NCBI RefSeq assembly: GCF_020099395.1
Contig: NZ_CP083590.1
Location: 3,596,001-3,660,000, forward strand
Direction of reading: 5' to 3'
DNA length: 64,000 nucleotides
Origin: Streptomyces mobaraensis
Lineage (GTDB): Bacteria; Actinomycetota; Actinomycetes; Streptomycetales; Streptomycetaceae
Shown here: in pieces, positions 24,068-32,503 of the stretch
Layout: each line of letters starts with the position of its first letter
Numbering within the stretch: the first letter of the stretch is position 1
Notes under the pieces: generated by a model
Told to the model about the DNA's origin: nothing
The model's database searches: none
What the model saw: only the letters and a program-made list of their open reading frames with translations
Position numbers and translations under genes: made by a program

Positions 24068-24823
24068 TCAGTACGCCAGCCGGCTGCCGCCGCCGGTCGA
24101 GCCGGTGGCCGCGCTCTGCTCGACCAGGACGTCGACCACCGAGGCCACGTCCGGCAGCCAGGGCCGCGCCCCCGCGGCCGCTCCGCCGGCCGTCCGCCCG
24201 GACGCCCGGCCGGCGCGGTTCCGCCCGGATCCGGAGGACGGCGCGCCGACGGGCTGCGGCGCCCGCTCCCAGCGGGCCCGGCCGGGGCCCGTGGTGGACG
24301 GGGGGAGGACGACGTAACCGCCGTCGCCGTGGAAGCGGAGCGAACCGGGCACCCACTCCTGGTTGTGCAGCAGCTCGCCGAGCACCTCCAGCGAATAGGG
24401 CGCCACCAGGAGCGTCCAGCGCGTCGGCGTGGCCACCACCGGGCCGAGGCGCACGCCCGCGCGGTCGAAGGCCGCCAGCGCGCGCGCCCCGGCGATCGCG
24501 GGAAGGCTCACGGCACTCGCCGCGCGCCCCCCGGTGGCGAGGACGACCGGCGCCTCCGGGCGGTTGGTCCACCACCAGCGGACCATCCGCGCGTCCGTGG
24601 TGGCCGCCAGCAGCCCGGGGTCGAACGGGTGGGCGCCCGGGACCGCGCAGTCCGGGTGGGCGCAGCCGCATTCGCGCACGCGGCCGATGCCGGGCCGGAG
24701 GCCCACACCGGGGAGTACGGGCCACTGCCACTCCGTGGCGTAGGTCAGGGCCGCGGTGACCACCGCGGACCGGCCGGGCCGCCGGAGCGAGAGCTTGCGT
24801 CGCCTTCCGAGGATCTCGCGCAT
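24068..24823 (-). CDS. Primase-polymerase-like domain protein (probably non-catalytic)
   Basis: 251 residues from ATG at 24823 (AAGGAA about 10 nt upstream). The N-terminal half matches the bifunctional DNA primase/polymerase N-terminal domain found in plasmid and phage replication proteins: WPVLPGVGLRPG, the cysteine segment CGCAHPDCAVPGAHPFDPG, LAATTDARMVRWWWTNRPEAPVVLATG. Catalytic members next show a V-L-D-V-D-type acidic motif; here the matching stretch is ATGGRAASAVSLPAIAG with no such aspartates. It is therefore probably a chromosomal, non-catalytic relative that may bind nucleotides or DNA. The C-terminal ~60 residues are low-complexity. Confidence 0.75.
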   Translation of the reverse strand: MREILGRRRKLSLRRPGRSAVVTAALTYATEWQWPVLPGVGLRPGIGRVRECGCAHPDCAVPGAHPFDPGLLAATTDARMVRWWWTNRPEAPVVLATGGRAASAVSLPAIAGARALAAFDRAGVRLGPVVATPTRWTLLVAPYSLEVLGELLHNQEWVPGSLRFHGDGGYVVLPPSTTGPGRARWERAPQPVGAPSSGSGRNRAGRASGRTAGGAAAGARPWLPDVASVVDVLVEQSAATGSTGGGSRLAY

Positions 24824-25572
24824 GAGCGCTCGTTCCTTTCCGTGAACGCCGAAGGTGGGCCCCGGTCGGAGACCAGGGCCGTCAGGGCACTGCATTCGTT
24901 GCTTCCGGGCACTGCATTCGTTGCAGGTGCAGCACTGCGTGTCGCATTACATGGCACTACGGGCGCCGCTTCGCGCGGCACTCGACGCGCCGCCGCGCTT
25001 CATGGTCGGCGCACCACATGGATCACAGGTCACTGCGCGTACAACGCAGCGCATCACGCCTGGGGCCGAGCGTGAAACATGGCGGAGGGTGGCGCACGCA
25101 TGGCGCTTGGTGCTGGGGCCGGTACGCCCCTCGCCCACGGCATGGGTTCCCCCACGCCACTCGGGGACGGGCACGGCCGTTGCCGGGTAAGACGCCCGGG
25201 CCTTCCGCCGGGTTCCGGGGCGCCCCCAACTCCCCCTGCCCTTCCTCAAGTACGTACCCACCGCGGTGGCGGTGACGCGCTGTCGAGCACGGCCAGTCGA
25301 CCGCAATTCGGCGAGCACAGCACTATTTTCCGGCCAACTTCAAAACCCCTCAGACACCATCATTCCCACTGGTCCAATGCTGGACATCGCCTCACCGGGG
25401 CGTGTACATGTGGAGTCACCGATAGCGCGCACCACGACAGGGGGTTTGCGGTGCTATTCCATGGAACAAGCAGGCCGACGGGCTGGTCGAAACCGGACGC
25501 CGGAGCTCTGCGGACGCCCTCCGGGGCGGACCCCGGGGCCGTCTCCGCACGGGTCCGGCGGAGCAGACGGCC
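24824..25572. other. 749-bp intergenic region with an 18-bp direct repeat
   Basis: No gene is supported. GGGCACTGCATTCGTTGC occurs twice, at 24885-24902 and 24907-24924, a 22-bp period (about two helical turns), upstream of the leftward primase-like gene. The part 25300-25470 is less GC-rich and probably holds the promoter of the phosphatase gene; it includes the palindrome TTCCATGGAA (25457-25466). Confidence 0.6.
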
Positions 25573-27417
25573 ATGAGCGCCCCCCACCTCCCGAAAGTGG
25601 CCGGAATCGATCCGTCCCTCCCCGCCCCGGCCGTGGCTTCTGCTTCCGCCGCGTGCCCCGCGAACGCCGCCGCCTCCCCCCTCGCCGGCGCCACGGACCC
25701 GTCCGGCGCCACGGACCCGTCCGGCACCACGGACCCGTCCGGCACCATGACTCCCCCGAACACCGGCCCTCCCCGCGGCCCCCAGCGCCCCGACGGCCTC
25801 GTCCAGGACCGGCTCGCCGGCTGGGTCTCGGACCTCACCACACTCCAGGAACTCACCGAGCGCCTCACCCGCACCACGGATCTGGACGACGCGCTGCGTG
25901 AACTCCTGCGCGCCGGCGCGTCCCTCCTGGGCGCCGGCCGCGGCCTGGTCACCCTCCACCCGGTCGACGACTCCGGCCGTACGGCGACCGCCACGCTCGG
26001 GCTCGGCCGCGCGGACCTCGGCCACTTGGAGACCATTCCGCACGTCCAGCAGGCCCCGCAGGCCTCGGACAGCTCGCGGACCGCAGACACCTTGCAAGCC
26101 CCGCACACCTCGCACGCATCCCCGCCCCCCTCCTCTCCTCCCGCACCCTCCTCGCGCCCGTCGCCCCCCGCGCCTGCCCCCTCCGCCACGTCCCATCCGT
26201 ACGTTCACCTCCTGGAGGGACTGCCGCCCGTCGGCGCCCGCTCCGGCACCGCCCGCCCCGACATCCCCGGCGAGGAGGGCCTGGACCCCCGGCACCGCGA
26301 GGTCGCGGCCCGGCTCGGGTACGCCGCGAGCTACGCGATGCCCCTGGACGCCGCCGCCCCGCCGGACACCCCCTCGTCCGGCCCGGCACAGGACACCCCC
26401 GTACAGAACGCCTCCGCGCACGACAGTCCCGCCCAACCCGGTCCCGCGCAGGACGCCCCCGCCGAGCCCCCGCCGGACCGCCGGATCGGCGCCGCCGTCT
26501 GGCTCTACGACGAACCGGCCGAACCCACCGAGCGCCAGCGCCGGCTCGCCGCCCGCTACTGCGCCCACGCGGCCGGGCACCTGGCCCGGCTGCTGGAGCT
26601 CGGCCGCGCCCGCGCCGCCCTGGCCGCGCTCCACGGCGAGCTGCTTCCCGGCCGGCTGCCGCGCGTCGCCGGGATCCGGCTCGCGGTGCGGCACCGCACC
26701 GGGCCGCGCGGCGGCGGTGACTGGTACGACGCGCTCCCCCTCCCCGAGGGCGCGCTCGGCCTCGCCGTCGGCGGGATCACCGGATCGGGTCCGTCCGCCG
26801 TCGCGGCGACCGGCCGGCTGCGGGCGTCCCTGCGGGCGTACGCGGTGATGGAGGGCGAGGATCCGGTCGCCGTCCTCTCCGACCTGGAACTCCTGCTGCG
26901 GCTGACCGAGCCCGCCCGCTCCGCCACCGCTCTCTTCGCCTACTGCGACCCGGCCAGCCGCAAGGTCGTCGTCGCCGCGGCGGGCCACTGCTCGCCGCTG
27001 ATCATCGGCGACCACCGCACCGAGTACGTGGAGACCTCGCTCTCCGCGCCGCTGGGCATGCTGGCCTGCTGGGAGGCGCCCAGCGTCGAGATCGAACCGG
27101 CGCCGGGGGAAACGCTCCTGCTCTACAGCGACGGGCTGCTGCACCGCACCGGCGACGCGATGGACCGGGCCTTCGCCCGGCTGCACGCGGCGGCGGCGAG
27201 CGTCCCCCGCGAGGCGCGGCGGGATCCGGAGGCGGTGGCCGACCACGTCCTCCGCACGGTCCTGCCGGACGACACCGACGCCACCGACGCCACGGCCGCC
27301 CGCGGCCGGGGGCCAGGCGGCGGAACGGCCGCATCCGGCGGATCCGACGTCTCCGGCGGATATGACGAACTCCGCTCCGGCGAGGACGTCGTCCTCCTGG
27401 TGGCACATTTCGACTGA
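25573..27417 (+). CDS. GAF/SpoIIE-type PP2C phosphatase (RsbU-like)
   Basis: 614 residues; GGAG 10 nt before ATG. The N-terminal ~65 residues carry a DPSG repeat (ATDPSGATDPSGTTDPSGT). Residues ~80-330 resemble a GAF sensor domain broken by two Pro/Ser/Ala-rich insertions. Residues ~360-610 are a SpoIIE/PP2C domain, which in RsbU-like proteins dephosphorylates STAS anti-anti-sigma factors. The first metal-binding Asp is kept (GGGDWYDALPL), as are LLLYSDGLLHR and the final EDVVLLVAHFD. The usual GDVxGHG motif, however, is GGITGSG, losing one metal ligand, so activity may be reduced. It may act on the same pathway as the RsbW-like ATPases in this window. Confidence 0.85.
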   Translation: MSAPHLPKVAGIDPSLPAPAVASASAACPANAAASPLAGATDPSGATDPSGTTDPSGTMTPPNTGPPRGPQRPDGLVQDRLAGWVSDLTTLQELTERLTRTTDLDDALRELLRAGASLLGAGRGLVTLHPVDDSGRTATATLGLGRADLGHLETIPHVQQAPQASDSSRTADTLQAPHTSHASPPPSSPPAPSSRPSPPAPAPSATSHPYVHLLEGLPPVGARSGTARPDIPGEEGLDPRHREVAARLGYAASYAMPLDAAAPPDTPSSGPAQDTPVQNASAHDSPAQPGPAQDAPAEPPPDRRIGAAVWLYDEPAEPTERQRRLAARYCAHAAGHLARLLELGRARAALAALHGELLPGRLPRVAGIRLAVRHRTGPRGGGDWYDALPLPEGALGLAVGGITGSGPSAVAATGRLRASLRAYAVMEGEDPVAVLSDLELLLRLTEPARSATALFAYCDPASRKVVVAAAGHCSPLIIGDHRTEYVETSLSAPLGMLACWEAPSVEIEPAPGETLLLYSDGLLHRTGDAMDRAFARLHAAAASVPREARRDPEAVADHVLRTVLPDDTDATDATAARGRGPGGGTAASGGSDVSGGYDELRSGEDVVLLVAHFD

Positions 27418-27527
27418 CACATCCAGGTTCGTCCGCATGTGAATCCGGACGTATGCCCCTCCTCCAGCCGCCCCCGGCGCTCCCCCGCCCACCTACGATG
27501 GGAGCGGCCCCGTTCGAGGAGGAAAGC

Positions 27528-28982
27528 ATGACCGAGCAGCCCGCGCCCGAGAACCCCGAAGGCGACGAGCCGATCAAGCAGCGGAAGAACGGCCTCTACC
27601 CGGCCGTCTCCGACGAGCTCGCCGAGAACATGAAGAGCGGCTGGGCCGACACCGAGCTGCACGACCTGCGGCCGATACCCCAGGCCGAGGAGACGGCGCG
27701 GCGCCGCGCCGAGCTCTCCGCGCGCTTCCCGGGCGAGCGCCTGGTGATCCCCGCGGGCAACCTCAAGACCCGCTCGAACGACACCGAGTACGCCTTCCGC
27801 GCCTCGACCGAGTACGTCTACCTCACCGGCGACCAGACGCAGGACGGCGTCCTGGTCCTGGAGCCGACGGCGGACGGCCACGACGCCACGCTCTACCTGC
27901 TGCCCCGCTCGAACCGCGAGAACGGCGAGTTCTGGCTCGACGGCATGGGCGAGCTCTGGGTCGGCCGCCGGTACAGCCTCGCCGAGGGCGAGCGGCTCTA
28001 CGGCCTGCCCTGCGCCGACGTGCGCGAGCTGACCGCCGCCCTCGCCCAGGCCACCGGCCCGGTCCGCGCCGTCCGCGGCCACGACGCCGGCATCGAGACC
28101 GCGCTCACCGACAAGGTCACCGCCGAGCGCGACGAGGAACTGCGGATCTTCATCAGCGAGCAGCGGCTCGTGAAGGACGCCTTCGAGGTCGCCGAGCTGC
28201 AGAAGGCCGTGGACTCCACCGTCCGGGGCTTCGAGGACGTCGTGAAGGTCCTCGACAAGGCGGAGGCCACCTCCGAGCGCTACATCGAGGGCACGTTCTT
28301 CCTCCGCGCCCGGGTCGAGGGCAACGACATCGGCTACGGCTCCATCTGCGCCGCCGGCCCGCACGCCACCACCCTGCACTGGGTGCGCAACGACGGCCCG
28401 GTCCGCGCCGGTGAGCTGCTGCTCCTGGACGCGGGCGTGGAGACCCACACCCTCTACACCGCCGACGTCACCCGGACGCTGCCCGTCAACGGCACGTACA
28501 CCGAGCTCCAGCGCAAGATCTACGACGCCGTGTACGAGGCGCAGGAGGCCGGCATCGCCGCGGTGAAGCCGGGCGCGAAGTTCCGCGACTTCCACGACGC
28601 CGCCCAGCGCGTCCTCGCCGAGAAGCTCGTCGCGTGGGGCCTGGTCGAGGGCCCGGTCGAGCGCGTCCTGGAGCTCGGCCTCCAGCGCCGCTGGACGCTC
28701 CACGGCACCGGCCACATGCTCGGCCTGGACGTCCACGACTGCGCGGTCGCCCGCACCGAGACGTACGTGGACGGCGTCCTGGAGCCCGGCATGGTCCTGA
28801 CGGTCGAGCCCGGCCTCTACTTCCAGGCCGACGACCTGACCGTGCCCGAGGAGTACCGCGGCATCGGCGTCCGCATCGAGGACGACATCCTCGTCACCGA
28901 GGACGGCAACCGGAACCTCTCCGACGGCCTGCCCCGGACGTCCTCCGACGTCGAGGCGTGGATGGCGCGGCTGAAGGGCTGA
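27528..28982 (+). CDS. pepP: Xaa-Pro aminopeptidase (aminopeptidase P)
   Basis: 484 residues. ATG at 27528 follows GAGGAGGAAAGC. It removes an N-terminal residue preceding proline, using two metal ions. An N-terminal aminopeptidase P domain (about 50-200) precedes the M24 pita-bread catalytic domain (about 215-475). All five metal ligands are visible: Asp in LLLLDAGVE, Asp in YTADVTRT, His in HGTGHMLGLDVHD, Glu in TVEPGLYF, and Glu in GVRIEDD. Length and motifs match the aminopeptidases P described from S. lividans. It is cytoplasmic, with no signal peptide. It is monocistronic and ends at a large hairpin. Confidence 0.95.
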   Translation: MTEQPAPENPEGDEPIKQRKNGLYPAVSDELAENMKSGWADTELHDLRPIPQAEETARRRAELSARFPGERLVIPAGNLKTRSNDTEYAFRASTEYVYLTGDQTQDGVLVLEPTADGHDATLYLLPRSNRENGEFWLDGMGELWVGRRYSLAEGERLYGLPCADVRELTAALAQATGPVRAVRGHDAGIETALTDKVTAERDEELRIFISEQRLVKDAFEVAELQKAVDSTVRGFEDVVKVLDKAEATSERYIEGTFFLRARVEGNDIGYGSICAAGPHATTLHWVRNDGPVRAGELLLLDAGVETHTLYTADVTRTLPVNGTYTELQRKIYDAVYEAQEAGIAAVKPGAKFRDFHDAAQRVLAEKLVAWGLVEGPVERVLELGLQRRWTLHGTGHMLGLDVHDCAVARTETYVDGVLEPGMVLTVEPGLYFQADDLTVPEEYRGIGVRIEDDILVTEDGNRNLSDGLPRTSSDVEAWMARLKG

Positions 28983-28995
28983 GGCCCGGATCCAT

Positions 28996-29047
28996 CGGCG
29001 GCGGCGCGGCCCGGCGGGGTTTTCCCCGACCGGCCGCGCCGCCGCCG
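28996..29047. terminator. Large bidirectional terminator hairpin
   Basis: A 16-bp perfect GC stem (28996-29011 with 29032-29047) continues, after single mismatches, into GCGGGG/CCCCG and a TTTT loop. It sits between the convergent pepP and RNHCP genes and would stop transcription from both sides. Confidence 0.8.
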
Positions 29048-29051
29048 TTTC

Positions 29052-29480
29052 TCACAGCGCCAGGAGCGCGCCGTGCGCCTCGGCCCGGACGTCCCGGAGC
29101 GGGCGGAGCGCGAGGCGCATCAGGACGAGGGCGTTGTCGTCCCCGGCGATGCGGTTGGCGCTCAGTTCGCCGCAGGAGCGGCACTCGTGGATGATCAGCC
29201 ACTCGCCGTCCGGGCGGACGGACAGGCTCAGCGCCTCCATCCGGCCCCGGCAGGCCGCGGCCCGGTCACCCGGAACGCGCCCGTCGACATGCAGGCTGAC
29301 CAGGCAGTGCGGGCAGTGGTTGCGGTGCGCCGTACCGGGTGCGGCCAGGGGCACGCCGAGCCGGCAGCCCACACACCGGAAGTCGGCCGTCCGGTGGCCG
29401 CCCTGCCCGTGCAGGACGTCCTTGCGGCGCTGCGGGCGGCGTGAACGCCCGTCGTCACGAGGGTACTTGCGTCGCGGCAT
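29052..29480 (-). CDS. RNHCP-domain zinc-ribbon protein (copy 1)
   Basis: 142 residues from ATG at 29480 (GGAGACGCAAT upstream). After ~30 basic residues (PRRKYPRDDGRSRRPQRRK) comes the RNHCP domain: RCVGCRLGVPLAAPGTAHRNHCPHCLVSLHVDGRVPGDRAAACRGRMEALSL, then HECRSCGELSANRIAGDDN. The paired CxxC motifs should bind zinc. The family (PF12647 type) has no known biochemical role; nucleic-acid binding is a reasonable guess given the basic tail. It lies 26 bp downstream of a paralogue in the same direction, so the two are probably one operon. Confidence 0.85.
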   Translation of the reverse strand: MPRRKYPRDDGRSRRPQRRKDVLHGQGGHRTADFRCVGCRLGVPLAAPGTAHRNHCPHCLVSLHVDGRVPGDRAAACRGRMEALSLSVRPDGEWLIIHECRSCGELSANRIAGDDNALVLMRLALRPLRDVRAEAHGALLAL

Positions 29481-29506
29481 ATTGCGTCTCCTCTCCCTCG
29501 CGCCGC

Positions 29507-29890
29507 TCAGATGTCCCCGAACGCTTCCAGCGGGAACGGGGGTTGGGCGAGCGGGCGGACGGCCATCCGCATCAGGATCAGCCGGTTGTCGTCCGCGCGG
29601 ACGGGGGTGGAGGTGAGCTCGTCGCAGCGTACGCAGCGGTGGACGACCATCCAGTCGCCGGTGCGCAGCACGGCGATGGAGATGGGCGTCATCCGGCCGA
29701 GGCACTGCGAGGGGCCGCCCCCGGCATGGTCGACGACGTGCCGGGAGTGCAGACAGGACGGGCAGTGGTCGCGTCGGCGGCCGTCGGCCGCGAGAGCGGA
29801 GACGGTCAGGCCGCAGTGGACGCAGGGGAAGGTGTCGGTCTTGCCGAAGCCGCCGATGGTGGGGGCGTGGTCGTGGTGGTGGGTGGACAC
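29507..29890 (-). CDS. RNHCP-domain zinc-ribbon protein (copy 2)
   Basis: 127 residues from GTG at 29890, chosen because AGGAG lies 7 nt upstream; the open frame continues further left of the protein but without such a site. The domain is a paralogue of the next gene: PCVHCGLTVSALAADGRRRDHCPSCLHSRHVV, CLGRMTPISIAV, HRCVRCDELTSTPVRADDN. The signature Arg-Asn-His-Cys is Arg-Asp-His-Cys here. The N-terminus is His-rich (STHHHDHAPT), not basic as in copy 1. A small upstream reading frame (MKTTRTAPSAPRRTA, 30008 to 29961) with its own AGAGG could be a leader peptide. Confidence 0.8.
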   Translation of the reverse strand: MSTHHHDHAPTIGGFGKTDTFPCVHCGLTVSALAADGRRRDHCPSCLHSRHVVDHAGGGPSQCLGRMTPISIAVLRTGDWMVVHRCVRCDELTSTPVRADDNRLILMRMAVRPLAQPPFPLEAFGDI

Positions 29891-30120
29891 CCGGGGTCTC
29901 CTCGCTGGGAAGTTCTCGCTGTCAGCAGGAGGGGCCGAGCGGTCCTCGGGGGTTCCGCGGGTTACGCGGTGCGTCGAGGGGCGCTCGGCGCGGTCCGGGT
30001 CGTCTTCATGCACACCTCTTCTTTCGGGGTTCGGGGTCGGGTCCCGGTGGGGACGGGCGGAACGTAGCAGCGGGCGTTCCGGCGTCGCCAGCGGTTTTTC
30101 GCGGGCTTCGCGCGCGGTGG

Positions 30121-30225
30121 GGGTGCCCCGGTCCCGCCCCTTCGCCGATTCCTGGGGCTGCGCCCCCAGACCCCCGCTTGTCGCGGCTTCGCCGCTCGTC
30201 CTCAAACGTCGGACGGGCTGAAGTT
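30121..30225. repeat. Interspersed repeat copy C (truncated)
   Basis: Carries GCCCCGGTCCCGCCCC, a GGGGCTGCGCCCC hairpin, GTCGCGGCTTCGCCGCTCGTC and the left arm TCCTCAAACGTCGGACGGGC, but not the right arm of the palindrome. It stops about 10 bp before the ECF42-type promoter, so that promoter may lie at the element's edge. Confidence 0.7.
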
Positions 30226-30234
30226 TCGCCGGGG

Positions 30235-30261
30235 TGTCGAAATCCCGCGTCCCGCTCCGTC
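30235..30261 (+). promoter_or_regulatory. ECF42-type promoter of the DGPF/sigma operon
   Basis: TGTCGA (30235-30240) and CGTC (30258-30261) are separated by 17 bp, 55 bp before the DGPF gene. For the ECF42 sigma group of Streptomyces, the recognised -35 is TGTCGA and the -10 is CG(A/T)C, located upstream of DGPF genes (from memory of work in S. venezuelae). The match implies the sigma factor encoded just downstream controls its own operon. Confidence 0.75.
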
Positions 30262-30315
30262 CCCGGTGCGAACGCGGCCAGAATGGGCCGCACCAGCACC
30301 TAGGGAGACCCCACG

Positions 30316-30729
30316 ATGGCCAAGTACCTGCTGCTGAAGCACTACCGCGGCGCCCCGGCTCCGGTGAACAACGTGCCCATGGATCAGTGGACGCCGGAGG
30401 AGATCTCGGCGCATGTGCGGTTCATGCACGACTTCGCGGCCCGGCTGGAGGAGACCGGGGAGTTCGTCGACGGGAACGCGCTCGCTCCCGAGGGGGAGTG
30501 GGTCCGTTACGACGGGGAGGGGCGGCCGCCGGTGACCGACGGGCCGTTCGCCGAGACCAAGGATCTGATCGCCGGCTGGATGCTCATCGACGTCGACAGC
30601 CACGAGCGGGCCGTCGAGCTGGCCGGGGAGCTGTCGGCCGCGCCGGGGGCCGGGGGGAAGCCGATTCACGAGTGGCTGGAGGTGCGGCCGGTGATGACGG
30701 CGGAGCCCGGCGTCACCGAGTGCCATTGA
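30316..30729 (+). CDS. YCII-related DGPF-motif protein
   Basis: 137 residues, GGGAG 9 nt before ATG. YCII-like dimeric alpha/beta fold with the hallmark TDGPFAETKDLIAGWMLIDVDS (DGPF motif). Proteins of this type are nearly always encoded next to ECF42 sigma factors; their biochemical function is unknown. Its stop overlaps the next start (TGATG), so the two are translationally coupled. Expression is likely from the TGTCGA/CGTC promoter upstream. Confidence 0.9.
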   Translation: MAKYLLLKHYRGAPAPVNNVPMDQWTPEEISAHVRFMHDFAARLEETGEFVDGNALAPEGEWVRYDGEGRPPVTDGPFAETKDLIAGWMLIDVDSHERAVELAGELSAAPGAGGKPIHEWLEVRPVMTAEPGVTECH

Positions 30730-31877
30730 TGGACGAGCTCCTGCTCAGGAGCCTCACGCCACGCGTCCTCGCCGTTCTCGTCCGCCGCGGAGCCGACTTC
30801 GCGGCGGCCGAGGACGCCGTGCAGGACGCGCTGGTCGAGGCGCTCCGGGTCTGGCCGGACGATCCTCCGCGGGATCCGAAGGGCTGGCTGATCACCGTCG
30901 CGTGGCGGAAGTTCCTCGACGCGACGCGGGCGGACGCCGCCCGCCGCCGGCGCGAGGACCGCGTCGAGGAGGAGCCGCCGCCCGGGCCCGCGCCCGCGGT
31001 GGACGACACGCTCCGGCTCTACTTCCTGTGCGCGCACCCGTCGCTGACGCCGTCGTCCGCGGTCGCGCTCACGCTGCGCGCCGTCGGCGGGCTGACCACG
31101 CGGCAGATCGCCCGCGCTTATCTGGTTCCCGAGGCGACGATGGCGCAGCGCATCAGCCGGGCCAAGCGCACGGTCTCCGGCGTGCGCTTCGACCGGCCCG
31201 GTGACGTCGCGACCGTGCTGCGCGTCCTCTACCTGGTCTTCAACGAGGGCTACTCCGGCGACGTCGACCTCGCCGCCGAGGCGATCCGGCTCACCCGGCA
31301 GCTCGCGGCCGTCGTCGACCATCCCGAAGTGGCCGGGCTGCTGGCCCTCATGCTGCTCCACCACGCCCGGCGCGCCGCCCGGACCGCGCCCGACGGGAGC
31401 CTGGTGCCGCTCGCCGAGCAGGACCGCGGCCGCTGGGACACCGCGCTGATCGCCGAGGGCGTCGGGATCCTGCAGGCGGCGCTGGCCCGCGACCGGCTGG
31501 GCGAGTTCCAGGCCCAGGCCGCCGTCGCCGCGCTGCACGCGGACGCGCCGACCGCCGGGGAGACCGACTGGCCGCAGATCGTGGAGTGGTACGACGAGCT
31601 CGTGCGTCTGACCGACAGCCCGGTCGTCCGGCTCAACCGCGCGGTGGCCGTCGGGGAGGCCGACGGACCGCGCGCCGGCCTGGCGGCGCTCGCGGCGCTG
31701 GACGCCTCCCTGCCCCGGCACACCGCGGTGGCGGCGTACCTCCACGAGCGCGACGGCGACCTGACGACGGCGGCCCGGCTGTACGCCGAGGCGGCCCTCA
31801 AGGCACCCACCCTCGCCGAGCGCGACCACCTGACGCGCCGGGCCGCGCGGCTCAACGCCCGTCGCCGGGGTCGCTGA
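30729..31877 (+). CDS. ECF42-group sigma factor with C-terminal TPR-like domain
   Basis: 382 residues from ATG at 30729, overlapping the DGPF stop. Sigma region 2 (about 1-65, DFAAAEDAVQDALVEALRVWPDDPPRDPKGWLITVAWRKFLD) and region 4 (about 110-160, LTTRQIARAYLVPEATMAQRISRAKRTV) are followed by a ~200-residue helical extension (VLRVLYLVFNEGYSG...), the mark of the ECF42 group. There is no anti-sigma gene; in this group the C-terminal domain is needed for activity, and the DGPF neighbours are its targets. This gene pair and its promoter form a self-contained regulatory unit. Confidence 0.92.
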   Translation: MDELLLRSLTPRVLAVLVRRGADFAAAEDAVQDALVEALRVWPDDPPRDPKGWLITVAWRKFLDATRADAARRRREDRVEEEPPPGPAPAVDDTLRLYFLCAHPSLTPSSAVALTLRAVGGLTTRQIARAYLVPEATMAQRISRAKRTVSGVRFDRPGDVATVLRVLYLVFNEGYSGDVDLAAEAIRLTRQLAAVVDHPEVAGLLALMLLHHARRAARTAPDGSLVPLAEQDRGRWDTALIAEGVGILQAALARDRLGEFQAQAAVAALHADAPTAGETDWPQIVEWYDELVRLTDSPVVRLNRAVAVGEADGPRAGLAALAALDASLPRHTAVAAYLHERDGDLTTAARLYAEAALKAPTLAERDHLTRRAARLNARRRGR

Positions 31878-31999
31878 CGCCCGGGTCCCTCTCCCCCGGG
31901 CACCCGGCGCGGCGCCGCCCGCATCCGGCGTGCGCCCACCAGTTCGGTGGGGTGGGGTCGGGCCCCCGCCCGTACGGCTCCCAGCGGCCAGGGCAGCGG

Positions 32000-32503
32000 T
32001 CAGGACGCCTTCAGCAGCGCGTCCTCGCGCCATTTGAGGATCTTGTCGAAGGTGACGACCGCCCCCTGCCGCCCCGGGCGGTTGCGGACGTGGACGTGGT
32101 CGGTGAGGGACTCGATGAGGAACAGGCCCCGGCCGTGCTCATCGTGAGCGGGGGCGGGAGCGGGGGTTCGCGCTTCGGCGCGGTGCGGGAGGTGGCGGGG
32201 CGCCCTGAGGCCCGTGGGGCTCGGAGGACTCGCGGAGCCCTCGGAGGAGGCGAAGCCCGGGCCCGAGTCGGTGACCTCGATGCGGCAGGTGTCCCCGTCG
32301 ATGCGGGCCGTCACCCGGTAGCCGGTGGACGCGTCACCGCCGTGCTCGACGGCGTTGGCACATGCCTCGCTGAGGGCCACCGCCAGGTCGTAGGCCGTCT
32401 CGGGGTCGACCCCGGCCGTCTCCATCGCACCGACCAGCAGCCGCCGGGCGAGCGGAACGCTCGCAGCCTCGCGCCGCAAATGGAGTGACCACCAGATGCT
32501 CAT
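32000..32503 (-). CDS. RsbW-like ATP-binding protein
   Basis: 167 residues; GGAGG 8 nt before ATG at 32503. HATPase_c domain with N box SEACANAVEHG, G1 box VTDSGPGF and G2 box HGRGLFLIESLTD. Between G1 and G2 lies an unusual Pro/Ser/Ala/Arg insertion of about 35 residues (ASSEGSASPPSPTG...APAPAHDE) where the ATP lid normally is. It is a probable anti-sigma kinase or switch protein; no partner gene is adjacent. Confidence 0.82.
   Translation of the reverse strand: MSIWWSLHLRREAASVPLARRLLVGAMETAGVDPETAYDLAVALSEACANAVEHGGDASTGYRVTARIDGDTCRIEVTDSGPGFASSEGSASPPSPTGLRAPRHLPHRAEARTPAPAPAHDEHGRGLFLIESLTDHVHVRNRPGRQGAVVTFDKILKWREDALLKAS

Noticed and set aside
25266..25901. 211-residue frame entering the phosphatase gene in another frame
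   Set aside because: Overlaps the confidently called phosphatase start and encodes a low-complexity Pro/Arg chain.
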